Positions 43,880 to 54,837 of a stretch of DNA of 64,000 nt are shown here, piece after piece. The notes beneath the pieces were generated by a model. The model searched no databases. It saw nothing but the letters and a program-made list of their open reading frames with translations, and had not been told where the DNA came from. The stretch is from Progne subis subis (lineage: Eukaryota > Chordata > Aves > Passeriformes > Hirundinidae): the NCBI GenBank assembly GCA_022316685.1, contig JAKJHU010000561.1:84152-148151 (forward strand). The letters are read 5' to 3'. How positions within the stretch are numbered: the stretch's first letter is position 1; each line of letters begins with the position of its first letter. The position numbers and the translations under genes were made by a program.

Positions 43880-44760
43880 GCTCAGGGGCTGCCCCCGGGG
43901 AGCGCGGGGCTCGGCGCGGGGCTGAGCGGGCAACGGACAAACGGACACGGGGAAAAACGGCCCCAGGGCTTCAGTTGCAGCAGCGGCAGCAGCAGCAGCA
44001 GCAGCAGCGGCAGCAGCAGTGGCAGAAGCATCGGCATAAGCCAAAGAAGTGGTTTTATCGACTCCCTCCCGCTTCTTCTCTCCCTCTCCCTCAGTCCCAC
44101 ACCTCTCCCGCAGTCCCGCACCCTCTCCCGGTCTCCCTTTCCCGGTGTCCCCCTCCTCTCCCAGTCTCCCTCTCCCCTGCCGGGCCGGGCCATGCCCCCA
44201 GCCCGCCCCCGGCCCCGGACGGGGCTGCCCCGTCCCCGCCCCCGGGCGTCCCGCCGCGGTCTCCCCTCCGCCCGGCTCTGGCCGTACTGGCGGTGGCGAT
44301 GCTGGGCGGGCATCAGTGCCTGGAGCCAAGGGGGCATCGCTGCCCTTTGGCTGCACCTGAGCCATGCTCGGCCCCGGCCCCGGCCCCGGCCCCGGCCCCG
44401 GCTCCTCCCGGGCCCCGCAGAGGACACACGCGGTGCAGCCGCTCCCGCTGCCTCCGCTGCGGCTTCCCCGGCCCGAGCTCCGCCGCTCGGCAGCGCGGCC
44501 GCCGGCCCCGAGCCGCCGCTGTCCCCCCCAGGAGCGAACGCCTGGGGATGCCCGGCCCGGGGCGGTTGAGGGGCGCTCGGGGGCCGTTCCTGGCCCCGGG
44601 CCGAGCGCTGACAGCCGCGTCTCGCCGGCAGGGAAGGCGCAGCACGGCCTCAAGGAGCAGTACCGAGTGGGGTCGCTCCTGGGGCGCGGCGGCTTCGGCA
44701 GCGTCTTCGCGGCGACGCGGCTCTCGGACGGCGCCCCGGTGAGCGGCGGGGCCGGCGGCG
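43880..44760 (+). promoter_or_regulatory. CpG island over the 5' end of the PIM1-like gene
   Basis: It is dense in CpG and GC boxes (GGGGCGG-like and CCCCGCCCC words) and includes a (CAG)n-like run at 43976-44036 and (GGCCCC)n at 44374-44402. It covers exon 1 and exon 2, so it is the likely promoter. No TATA box is seen. Confidence 0.6.
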
Positions 44761-46626
44761 GGCGCAGGAGATGGAGGATGGGGCTGGGCAGGGCGGGTGC
44801 TGAGCTCATCCCGCTGCTCCCCTTGGTTTGCAGGTGGCCATCAAAAGGGTGCCACGGAACCGCGTCCGGCACTGGGACCAGCTGGTGAGTGAGCGGGGCC
44901 AGCGGGAGAAGCCGGGGCGTGCTGGGCGGGGATGAGCCGAGGCCCGGCAGGGTGGAAGCCCCAAGGATGCCTGGAGGGAGAGCGGGCGTGAGGCCAGCGC
45001 AGGGTGCAGAGCATCCCGGGCTGGGTGAGGGCTTCCCCAGCCCTGGCACGGCATCAGCCCCACTGACGGCATCGTGCTCCTCCCGCAGCCCAACGGCACC
45101 AGCGCACCACTGGAGATCGTGCTGCTGCACAAGGTCTCCACTGGCTTCCCTGGTGTCGCCCAGCTGCTGGAGTGGCTTGAGCTCCCCAACGACATCATCA
45201 TGGTGCTGGAGCGCCCGGAACGATGTCAGGACCTCCGGCATTTCATTCGGGCACGGGGGTTCCTGTCCGAGGAGGTGGCGGGAGCTGTTCCACCAGGTGC
45301 TGGAGGCCGTGCAGCACTGCACCAGCTGCGGGGTCCTGCACAGAGACGTCAAACCGGAGAACATCCTGGTTGACCTGGCCACCGGGCAGGCCAAATTGAT
45401 TGACTTCGGCTGTGGCACCTACCTGCAAGACACGGCCTACACTCACTTTGCAGGTGAGCCCACAAAGGGGTGTGCTCCCAGTTCTGGACATCTCCTGGCC
45501 CAACATCTCATGACCCAGCCTGGGTGTGGCAGCAGGGTTCTCCCTTTGCTGCCAGTCATGGCATTGAGTCTTCAGCCAAGTTGCTTTTGAGCAGGGGCAG
45601 GTGGGGGTCAGCTTCCAGCCGTGCTGGCAGCCTTTTCCAGCCACTCTGCCAGGACTGGGGCTGGGACTGGGGCAGCCAGCCTGACAGAAACACCCGTGTG
45701 TGGGGGTGGCAGAGAGGGGTGGAGCCAGAACCTGTGCAGCAGCCAGTTTGGTGTGCAGGTGAGAAAGGGCTTGGACTGCTCCAGTTTGCCTTGGCTTCGG
45801 AATGTTTTTGGGGCAATGCAGGCAGGGAGGATGAAGGCATGGTTTTTCCCCAGCACTGAATGGGATTTTCCTTGTCATGGTTGGGCATTGCCAGAACTTA
45901 CACTGCCCTCTTCCAACACCAGTGGCTTCTTTTCCAACCCCAAGGTTGTCCACAAGTCCCAGGTGCTGGTGAGAGGGCAGCAGGTCACACCACGTGCCAC
46001 TGGGGCAGCCTGCATGCCCAGGGATGCTGGGGCCAGGCTCTGGGAGCAGCAGCATCCCCCTGATGAGCTCCATCTGTATTCCATAGGAACACCGTCATAC
46101 AGTCCCCCGGAATGGACCCACTTTGGCTGGTACTACGGCAAGCCAGCTACCATCTGGTCCCTGGGCATCCTGCTGCACCAGATGGTCTGCGGGGAGCACC
46201 CTTTCAGGAGGGGCCAGAACATCAGCTGGGACCATCAGCTCTCGCTGCCACAACGGCTCTCTCAAGGTGGATCCTCATCTCTGGGCACGGGGGCAATACC
46301 AGTGCTGGGAGACAGCAGCGGGCTGTGAGCATCCTGCTCTGGCAGCTGCTGAGGAGGTGGCACATGTCCTGCTCTCCTGCTCTCCTCCAAAACAGGGAAT
46401 TGATGGGAAAGTTTAGGCCCAGCTCTGAGCACATCCAGCATGGCCTGGGCATGGGAATAGTGGGCAAAGCAGACAGGAGCCTTCTCTAAATGACCGCGGT
46501 TTCTGGTTTCTCTCCCCAGAGTGCCAAGATCTGATCAGGAGGTGTTTAACCATGCTAGACGTGGACAGGCCCTCATTAGAAGACCTCTTCCATGATCCTT
46601 GGATGCAGGATATTCATCAGCTGTAG
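44364..46626 (+). pseudogene. PIM1-like serine/threonine kinase gene, six exons, frameshift in exon 4
   Basis: Kinase of the PIM family, a constitutively active Ser/Thr kinase acting in cytoplasm and nucleus. Exon 1 or a continuous exon 1-2 opens at ATG 44364 in a Pro/Arg-rich leader. Exon 2 starts 44632 if spliced (CAG acceptor) and ends 44738, with GRGGFGSV. Exon 3 is 44834-44884 (51 bp as in human PIM1), with VAIK. Exon 4 is 45089-45453, with HRDVKPEN and DFG. Exon 5 is 46087-46266, with SPPEW and WSLG. Exon 6 is 46520-46626, ending TAG. All introns are GT-AG. The hinge reads ERPERCQDL where human PIM1 has ERPEPVQDL. Exon 4 is two bases short of 367 (near 45280), which shifts the frame before the catalytic loop. 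It may be a real loss or a read error. Confidence 0.85.
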
Positions 46627-46845
46627 AAGAGGGAGAGAGCCACAGGCACCCTTTGATGCAGGGCCCTGGTAAGTAACAGCTGCACACATGCCTTGGCAAT
46701 CAGAAGCAAAGAAACCCAGACTTTTTTCTGCTGCCTGTCACTGCACAGGGGTCCTCAGATGGGAGCACGCAGCCCTTGTGCTGGAGCTGAGCGTGTCTGC
46801 CCAGCACTGGTGGCTGCCATCCCAGCTGGTTTGGCTTGTCCTGGT

Positions 46846-48190
46846 TCACTGACAGCTGGGGCCCTGGGCAGAGCACTGAGAGCCTGGTCTCACCCCCAGG
46901 GAAGGAGAAGGAGCCCCTGGAGGAGCTGTACCAGGTGGGGCTGCTGCTGCTGGAGACAGCGAGGATGACATCAAGGATGACCTCTTCCTCGACCTGGCCA
47001 GCACAAAGCTGGAGATGAGGGACTCTGATTCTGGAACCTTCTTCAAAGCCAGGCTCCACAGTGAATTTGCAGATGAGTCCACACGCAGGGGGATGCTCCC
47101 AGATTTGGGCATTGCACAGCCTGGCCAGGAACCAAAGGTTCCCCCTTTGCTGGGGCTGATGCAACTGATTTCAGTGGGCTGCCGCTGCTTTGTGTCAGGG
47201 CTGGGGCCATGGGCTGGGGTGGTTACGAAATGGGAGTCGGCTCCTGGCCCTGCCAACAGCCCCCACCACCCACCGTGCCCTGGGCTGGGGCTGGGGCAGC
47301 CAGCCCGACACAAACAAACCCCCATGGCAGGAGCAGAGGTGGGACTCCAGCACCTGTGCAGGCTGTTGCTTTGTGCAAGGAAGGGCTTGGGCTGCTCCAC
47401 TCCCCTTGTTTGCTTTGGGATCACCATCACTTTTGGGGGGCAGTGCAGGGGGGAAGGAGAAAGCATGGGCTTCCCTCACCCATGGGTGGGTTTTTCCCTA
47501 GCATGCAGGGGTTGGGCCTTCCTCAACCTGTGACTGACATAAAATCTTTTATCTTTCACTTGTTTCCCCTTTTTGTCTGTAATCTATTTTCCTTAATTTG
47601 TTGTTTGTTTTTCTAAAGGAAGCCTTCCAGGCAGTGTCCAGTCTGGATGGGGAAGTGCTTGGGACCAGCTGTGGCGTGGATGGGCCGTGCCCTGGAGAAG
47701 GCTGAGGACATCCTTTGGGAGCAGCTTTTCTTCCAGCGGCAGATGGGTGTGAGGTGGGTCCCCATCTTCTTGGCATGGGTGGGATAAGAGCTTTTGGGAG
47801 ATGGCAGCGAGCACAGGAGCATCCTGCTCTGGGCAGCTGCTGAGGAGGTGGATGTGCCGTGGCTGGCTGCAGGCTGGGCACATGTCCTGCCCTCCTGCTC
47901 TGCTGCCAAAGGCAGCAATGATGGGCAGCTTTGGGCACCGCTCTGAGCACGGCCAGCATGGCCTGGGCACCGCGGGCGGCTGGGACAAGGGCACAGGAGC
48001 CTTCAGCTGATGGGCGGTTTCTGCTTTCTCTCCTTGCAGCCGGGCTCTGCGGATGCTGAGGCTGCCTGGGCTCTGCCAGGGCTCTGCTGGAGCTCAGCAC
48101 CGGGCCGGAATCAGCCAAAGAAGAAACGGTGTGACCTGCAGCAGAGACTTGCTTGCGTTTTGGCAGTGCTGCTCAAGTTTGGAGAATGTA
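46846..48190 (+). pseudogene. Decayed tandem copy of the PIM1-like gene
   Basis: Exon 2 homology is at 46900-46950 (CCCCCAG acceptor then GKEKEPLEELYQVG, closer to human PIM1 wording than the upstream gene). It is followed without an intron by exon 4-end homology (46965-47070, ILVDLA..KL-like, altered). Intron 4-like sequence follows to about 47600, then an exon 5-like remnant (47625-47755), intron 5-like sequence (47780-48035, GAGCATCCTGCTCTGG shared with 46328) and an exon 6-like remnant (48040-48180). The glycine loop is truncated, and VAIK, HRD and DFG are missing. It is a partial tandem duplicate. Confidence 0.75.
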
Positions 48191-48199
48191 CATCTCAAG

Positions 48200-48985
48200 G
48201 GAAAACAGACACCCCCCTAAATTAAACCTTTTCAATACCTTGTGAAATGAAATCAATCTAGGGTCCTAAATGACATTTTTCATTGCTCAAGCTGTAGCTC
48301 AGCCCTTCACTGAACAGTTCTCTCCCCCAGTTGCCTTTTACTTCACAACTGCTCCCTCCTTTCCCCCAGTGAGTTCCCAGCCCATCGCAGTCTCCATCAC
48401 ACTGTTGCCTTCCTTGATGCCCTCACCATGAGGGAGACCGAGTCCCAGGCTTAGGGACTCATCCTGTCCCTGGCTGAAGAACAGCAATGTCTCAGAGGTA
48501 CAGTGGCATTTTAGTGTCATTCAGAGCTGCTCTCCAGCCCTCAGCTCTCCTCACTGCTGAGTTCCCTCTCCCTTTCCTCATCCTTCCAGCAGCATGAGCT
48601 CTGTGAATCCCCCTGAGCCTCCCCACTCTTCCAGCTCACCCACCCAGCTCAGTTAGACTAAAGCTGAAGCTTCTTTGTCTCCTCTGGCACACACCAGTGC
48701 AGTCCCCTCTGCGCAGAGCCCCAGCCCCAGAGCACAGCACACAGCAGTGCAGTCCGGGCTGGAGCAGCTGCCCTGCCCCTGGCTTGGCTGTTTGTGGCAC
48801 CTAAATGCTCCCTGTTTCCAGCTCTGCCTGCAGGATGGCCCCAGGGCAGAGCCCAGCCGGGCTCCCACTGCATCCCCTGGAGCCTGGGGCAGACAGTGGT
48901 GCCAGAGCTGAGCTTCATGGGGAGCACCCAGAGCTGTGGCTTGCAGTCAGTGTTGCAAGGGTTGTGTTCTCATGTCCTGCAGCTT
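48200..48985. other. Intergenic stretch downstream of the PIM copies
   Basis: Moderate GC content and no recognised gene. Confidence 0.45.
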
Positions 48986-48987
48986 GT

Positions 48988-49295
48988 GGGGAAAGGTCTG
49001 TGTGTGCAGGGGCTCTTGCATGTCTCTGTATCCATGGATAGAAGGGTCTGTGTGTGCAGGGCTCTTGCATGTCTCTGTATCCATGGATAGAAGGGTCTGT
49101 GTGTGTGCCAGGGGCTCTTGCATGTCTCTGTATCCATGGATAGAAGGGTCTGTGTGTGCCAGGGGCTCTTGCATGTCTCTGTATCCATGGATAGAAGGGT
49201 CTGTGTGTGCCAGGGGCTCTTGCATGTCTCTGTATCCATGGATAGAAGGGTTTGTCTGTAAGGGTTTCCATAATATCTTTGTACCCATGGATATG
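48988..49295. repeat. 51-bp minisatellite, about 5-6 units
   Basis: The unit AAGGGTCTGTGTGTGCCAGG...CTCTTGCATGTCTCTGTATCCATGGATAG starts near 48992, 49042, 49091, 49144, 49194 and 49245 (spacing 49-53). The average of 51 is a multiple of three, so 17-residue repeats appear in open frames on both strands. Confidence 0.9.
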
Positions 49296-50184
49296 GAATG
49301 AACACTGAGAGTGAAAGTGTCAGTCATTGCTTGCACACTCCTTCCTTTCTGTACAAGACACATCAGTGCACACCCCCCGTATAGACAATAAAAGGATAAG
49401 AATGGATAGAGATTTCCCACAGAGCTCTAACTTTGGCATAACTTCACTTGTAAGCTGGTGGTGGGGATTTTTTCCCCAGCTCGGTGCGAATAGGTGTCCA
49501 AGAGCTGAAGGCAGCAGCATTCAGAAGCAGTTTCAGGATTTCTAGGCAGGAAATGGAGCTGACAATCGTGCAACTCGCCACATTCATCAGGATGAGCTGC
49601 TGGTTCTTTAGGAATATGGCACAATGGAGACAAGCCTTAGGAAAATCCCAGCTCTCAGTGGATTTATGCTATGGGGGGTGCAGCAGAAACACTTTGTGTC
49701 TGCTCTGGGGGACACAAGGTCCAAGGAGCTGCGGTGGCAGAAGGTGACCTGGGCTGGTGGCAGGTTAAGTCCTGTTTCATGACATTCAGAGGGGCACAGG
49801 ACAAAGCCCCAAGCCCCCCACCCCTTAATGAGTCTGTGCTACTGCACATCTCGAGGAAAAGCTGCTGTCACACAATGCATTGGGATTTTGAAATTTCATT
49901 CGCAATACTTTACATCCAAGTTTCAAACTGTAATATTTTTACAGTCAAGACACTGTCATGCACAATCCATCTTTCAGTTGCCTATTGCTTCAACCACAAT
50001 TTAAAATAACTCATATTCGAAAAAATCCTCAGAATCTCAAAAGAAGGCAGATGATGGATCCTTGCCGCCAGCACAGTTACAAAGTAAGTAACTGAGTTCT
50101 CATTTCAAAATATCAGTTTCCTTTTTCTTAATCCAAAGTGACAGACAATTTTAACAACACATTTTGTGGCAGTTTTTTGCTTTC

Positions 50185-50185
<1 letters not shown>
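49296..50185. other. Intergenic stretch, no recognised gene
   Basis: Mixed composition with short open frames only. Confidence 0.45.

Positions 50186-50212
<27 letters not shown>
50186..50212. repeat. T27 homopolymer
   Basis: An uninterrupted T run, possibly the tail of a retroposed sequence on the minus strand. Confidence 0.85.
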
Positions 50213-50216
<4 letters not shown>

Positions 50217-51400
50217 GAAAACACATCCTAAAAAGGCATGTCCTCTTCTCCTGGTTCCTGTGTAGAGCAGCTGCCATCCGCTGGCTGAGCTGCTCACGCA
50301 GAGCCGCAGCTCCTGGCCCTGCAGGGCTGAGGCTTTTCCCCACTGCTGGGCACAGACTGATGGAGCAGCACTGCTGAACACGGGGACACACAGAGGGAGC
50401 AGAAGCAGCTGCCTTTGTCCACCTGAAGCTCCAAGGCCCAACTGTGAGCAGACAGGGCTGGAAGAGACTGTGAGCAGGCAGGCTCCCTGTTTGCTGTGCT
50501 GCCCCACTGTGCCCGGCCCAGCTCTGCGGGAGGCAGAGGGAGAACAAGGGGCAGCTCCCTGCCAGCCCCAGCCCAGGGACCCCTGCAGCCCCGGGCTTGG
50601 GGCACTGTCAGCACCCGCTGCTCCAGCCACCGCTTCTGCTGGCCCTGACAGCAACCAAATGGTGGCTGATCCCCAGGGAGCAGCAGCAGTGCCTGGATCT
50701 GATCCCTCACTCTGGGGCACGGCTGCACAAATGACCCCCACAGCAGCAGCAGCAGCAGCACATGGAGCTGACTTTCAGCACAGCCCCTGCCACTCTTCCC
50801 TCCCGTGTGCACTGGTGTCACAGCAGCCTGAGGCACCTGGGAGCCCTTGGGACTTGAGATGGCAGCCCTGGGCTCCTGGAGGTTGTGCAAGGAAGAGGTG
50901 GGGACTCCCTCTCCACGTGGAGCTTCCAGATGGAAAAGGCTGCTGTGAGCAGGCAGCTCCAAGGGCAGAGAAAGGAGGGTCTCGACCCCTGGATCTGTGC
51001 CAGTTCCACAGTGCTGGGCAGCAGCCACCGAGCACAGGGGGCACAGAGGGCACAGCAAGAGGGACAAAAGCAGGCAAGGTCAGAGACTGGGAAGAGCCAG
51101 ACCTGGGAGCAGGAACAGCTGCTTCATTGCACTCTTGGAAAAGCTCTTGGCTGCTTCAAAGCACTGAAAGGCGGGAAGGGCAGAGAGGAGGCCACACCAA
51201 AAAATGCTCCTGTTTTCACAGCCTCCCCTCTCAGTGTCCAGAAGGAATTGCATGAACTGTATTCTTCTCTGTGAGTTGTCTCGTTCAGTGTGAGCAGCTT
51301 AGCACCAGGAGCTGAAGGAGCTGAAGCCTTAGGCCTCAAGAGCTGAGCAAGAGGAAATGTTTTGAGCAAAGCAATGCTGCTAACATGGACCTGGCTGAAT
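50213..51400. other. GC-rich stretch, no recognised gene
   Basis: It has overlapping open frames on both strands and a short (CAG)n at 50742-50760. No domains are recognised. The composition resembles segment A1, but I see no clear alignment by eye. Confidence 0.4.
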
Positions 51401-51404
51401 CCAG

Positions 51405-51530
51405 CAGATGGAATCCTGGAATTATGGAATCCTTTCTGTTGGGAAAGACCTCTGAGCTCATGGAGTCCAGCCGCTCACCCAGCAGTGTCAAGCCCAGCAC
51501 TAAACCACCACCCTCAAGTTCCAAGACCTG
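51405..51530 (-). mobile_element. CR1 3'-end fragment, minus strand
   Basis: GGAATTATGGAATCCTTTCTG, TTGGGAAAGACCTCTGAGCTCATGGAGTCCAGCC is the reverse of the CR1 3' end, common in avian genomes. Confidence 0.65.
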
Positions 51531-52084
51531 GACAACAGGCCCTGAGCCAAAGGAGACCTCTGGATGAACCTTCCAACCAAAGGTTATCTTTGTATTTGCT
51601 CAATAAGGAAATATGCATGGTTTAGAGCTGTGATAGATGTATCCACTCATTAGTAAAACATGGATTGACATTTCTGTGTTTAGAAACTGGACAAGGCCAT
51701 GAAATCCGACATTGGCCTTGTCTGGGAGTTTAGGATCCAAGTCAACTCCCTTGGTTCCTCCTTGAGCCCTGGCCAGGCTTTGGGTGAAACCCAAGAGGAG
51801 AATGAAAGCAGATGTTCCTGCACTAGAAGTGCTGTCAGTTTGTTTATTCAGCACTGTCAGAGCTGGGCCCTCTCACAGCCAGGTTGGAGCCTCACCTGGG
51901 GCTGGAGGCACCTGCAGGAATTCCCAGTGTCCAGGAGAGGCTCTGCAGTCCTTGGCTGGGACAGCTTCCCCCAGCTGATGTGTGGATGTGGGTGATGGGA
52001 AAGTCTGAGGGGACCTGGTGCTGTCTCTTTCTTAATCACTGCAGGCAATCTTTGGTAGTGATGATTGGGTGCATTGCTGAGCTT

Positions 52085-52190
52085 CTCCTTTGCTGATTCT
52101 TTGCACTTTTGCATTACAATAAATCACAGAATTCCTGAACTTTGTGTCTGTGTCTTTGGTGCTGACCCTGCTCACCAGCAGAACAGACAC
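52085..52190 (+). other. LTR-like poly(A) signal region within arm C
   Basis: ACAATAAATCACAGAATTCCTG (about 52118) followed by a GTGTCTGTGTC-type segment resembles the R/U5 part of an LTR. The same segment occurs in reverse at 3540-3600 of arm A. Confidence 0.35.
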
Positions 52191-53689
52191 TGCGGCCCAC
52201 AGAACCAAAGGTGCCGTGTGACACTGCAGGGCCTGGTGTGACCAAGGGTCACTTGTGTCACTCTGTCACCAAGGACACCTCTCTGCCATGTCAGGACCTC
52301 TTAGAACCGAGGGGCCATTGTGGCACTGCAGGACCTCATGAAAGTGACCATAGTGACGCTTTGTGGTCTCATGGAACCAGGATGAAATTGTTACATTGTG
52401 TGGCCCCAAGGAATCAAGCAGCCATTTTTCCTCTTCATGGCCTCATGGAACCATGGAGACCATTGTAACACTGCAGGGACCTGTATAACCAAAGGTCCAT
52501 TGTTTTCCTCTGGCTGGCACTGCAGAGTCCAGACTCTCCCTGCCCCTGTCCCAGCCCCACAGAGCAGCAGAGTCAGGTCTGGCCCTGCAGCAGGGACTGG
52601 AGGCCATGGGGCTCAGGGACAGGGACTCTCTCGGCTTCCTGGAGATTTTCCCCCTGCAGGTGTTTCCCTGTGCCTGATCTCTCCTGCCAGCACTCACAGA
52701 CCCCAAATCTCTGTGCACTCTCCCTGGCCCTACAGAACCCTGCCTGTTTGCAGGGCACTGGCTGGGGGCAGGTTCTGTTTGCAGCTTGGAGAAAGGACAG
52801 GTCAGCCTCAGCCTGATGGGCCCTGATGCCGAGGCAACAAGATAATGCTTGAACTGTGCAAAAAGCTGTAGCTGTGCAGAAAGAACTAGTTCCCTTGTAA
52901 CAAGGAATGGGAATGAAGCTCTTTTCAGAAATCAGCAAATTCAGCAGAACAAGCTGTATTGGTTTGGCACGGCCTGGTTTTTGGCAGCAGGGGCACCACG
53001 GGTATCCATGGGGGATGCAGAGATCCACTCAGAGCCCATGGGGATCCATGGGGATCCATGGGGATGCAGAGATCCTCTCTTTGCCCATAGGGATCCATGG
53101 AGGATGCAGAGATCCACTCTCCGTCCATGGGGGTCCATGGGGATCCAGAGATCCACTCTCAGCCCATGGGGATCCATGAGGATGCAGAGATCCACCCACA
53201 GCCCCTGGGGAGGTGCCCATCCCAGAGCGGGTGGATGCCTGGATGAGGCTGTGATCCAGTGGGAGACCCGGTGGAGAGAGGGGGCCCTGCTTCCAGGCTG
53301 GAGCAGCCTGTCCTTGGAGGACTGCACCCCGTGGGAGGAGAGCCCCATGCTGCAGCAGTTTGGGAGGACTGTGTGCCCGTGGGAGGGACTCACGTTGCAG
53401 CAGGTGCGGTAGGGCTGCTGCTTGTGAGAGTGGACCCACGCTGGGGCAGTTCATGGAGAACTGCATCCAGTGGGAGGGACTCCATGGCCACATGGGAGAA
53501 GGGATCCTCTCCCAGAGCACCAGAAGAAAATCTCGGTGATGATCTGACCAAAACTCCCAGGCCCTGTCTCCCTGTGCTGTCAGTGGGAAGGAAGGAGGGG
53601 CTGGGGGGCAAGAAGGTATTTAATGGCGTATTTTATTTCTCAATATCTTCCTCTGATTCTATTAGTATTAAAATTCACTTTGCAACTTA

Positions 53690-54260
53690 AGTTGAGCCTT
53701 TGTTCCAATTTAAATATTTCTGCCCATCCTTATCTCACTCATGAAGTGCTCTTTAATATTTTTTCCTTCTCTGCCCAGCTGTGGCAGGGGAGGATGAGTG
53801 AAGGACTCTCCTGGGTGCCTGGCATTGGGCCAGTGTCCAACCATGACACAAGGTAACTGCAAACAGCTGACCCCTGGCTATTTGAGCAGGCAATCTTATA
53901 GAGCATTTGTAGGAAGCAGGGGTAATAAGTTCAAGCCCCAGGAAGTTTTCTGTGCCTTCATCCAAAACAAACCACAGGAGGGTGACGTGCACTGCGTGCA
54001 GAGACCCTGCATGTACTAGAAGGGTTTGCATAATCATTTGATTATAGAATAAGTTACAACAAGAAGGTTAGGAAAAGTATAATGAGAATATAAATAAAAC
54101 CAAAACAAACGTATAAAACCTAGTACTGTGTGAGGAACAACAAGTGAGTTTGTGGTGGAGCTATCCCCCTCACTCCTAGCACTGGATAAACAAATACCTG
54201 CTCTGTATATTATAGTATGGTTACTGATTTCTGCGTAGTTTTCCTGGGTTTTTTGCCCAT
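53690..54260 (+). other. LTR-like promoter/poly(A) segment within arm C
   Basis: It has a TATA-like GTATAAAACC (54110) and a poly(A)-like GATAAACAAATACC (54184) at LTR-like spacing. The same segment lies in reverse at 1260-1915 and 11740-12300. Termini cannot be fixed, so the family is unknown. Confidence 0.4.
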
Positions 54261-54429
54261 CTCATTGCCTGCAAAGTTGGACGTACCAGCAGGAATTCCC
54301 AATTGCTGGAGGGGCTCTTTAGTCCCTGGCTATGAAAGCTTCCCCCTACTGATGTGTGGAACCAAGGAGTCATTCTGGCACTGCAGGGACTCTTATAATC
54401 AAGGGTCCATTGTTTTCCTCTCCCTGCCC

Positions 54430-54723
54430 TGTGGGAGATTAGGGACAGGCGGTCGGAAGATATCGCATTGTACGGGTAGACAGAACCCCTCCCTCAACAC
54501 TTAGTTGTTTAGTGTCCCTGATAAGGTAAGCAACACCTAACTTGTAACGTAAGCAGACGGATGTGATGTAGCAAACAGAGGTTTTATAACTCAATGTAAC
54601 CAGTTAATAAACGCCATTTGCCGTCCACCACATTGGTGTCTGTGAGCTGATGGACCGAGCAGCCTGGCTGTGGCTGCCGTGTTGTTCCTGGAACCAGGTC
54701 GCTACGCCTCAGCGGAGGCAGCA
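54430..54723 (+). repeat. 5' LTR of ERV copy 2
   Basis: TGTGGGAGATTAGG ... GGAGGCAGCA. It shares CACCTAAC, GATGGACCGAG and TTCCTGGAACC variants with the 5' LTR of copy 1. Confidence 0.88.
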
Positions 54724-54725
54724 AG

Positions 54726-54743
54726 TGGTGCCGAAACCCGGGA
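54726..54743 (+). promoter_or_regulatory. Primer binding site, tRNA-Phe type
   Basis: TGGTGCCGAAACCCGGGA is a perfect match to the complement of the tRNA-Phe 3' end. Confidence 0.85.
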
Positions 54744-54837
54744 GTCGCCCGGGAGATCGGGAGTCGCCTGGAGGTGAACGACGGCTGAGCGGCGGGGCCA
54801 GCTCGGCGGGAGGGATGTCCAGGACCCGTGAGGAGGA

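Larger units (their letters stand above)
51590..54429. repeat. Inverted duplication arm C (partner of arm A)
   Basis: Colinear in reverse with 4090-1180. It contains 4-5 irregular units of the 39-bp minisatellite (53010-53200) and the 40-50 bp tandem repeat (52200-52500). Homology continues up to CCCTGCCC at 54429, where ERV copy 2 starts. On the other side, at 51600, the match ends where arm A is cut by the solo LTR. Confidence 0.8.

Noticed and set aside
43976..44036. CAG run as a polyglutamine gene
   Set aside because: It lies upstream of the likely PIM start in the CpG island; the frame has no other support.
43829..45418. Minus-strand open frame of 529 codons over the PIM1-like gene
   Set aside because: It is antisense to a kinase gene with clear splice sites and lies in a CpG island, where stops are rare. 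Its composition (Pro, Gly, Arg, Ala) is what GC-rich antisense gives.
46123..47616. Open frames of 95-172 codons inside the PIM introns
   Set aside because: They overlap intron sequences shared by both PIM copies and do not match kinase domains.
48988..49295. CRISPR-like array
   Set aside because: Units are direct tandem repeats without unique spacers, in a vertebrate genome.
48915..49420. Repeat proteins with 17-residue units
   Set aside because: They come from the 51-bp minisatellite, with no start context or homology.
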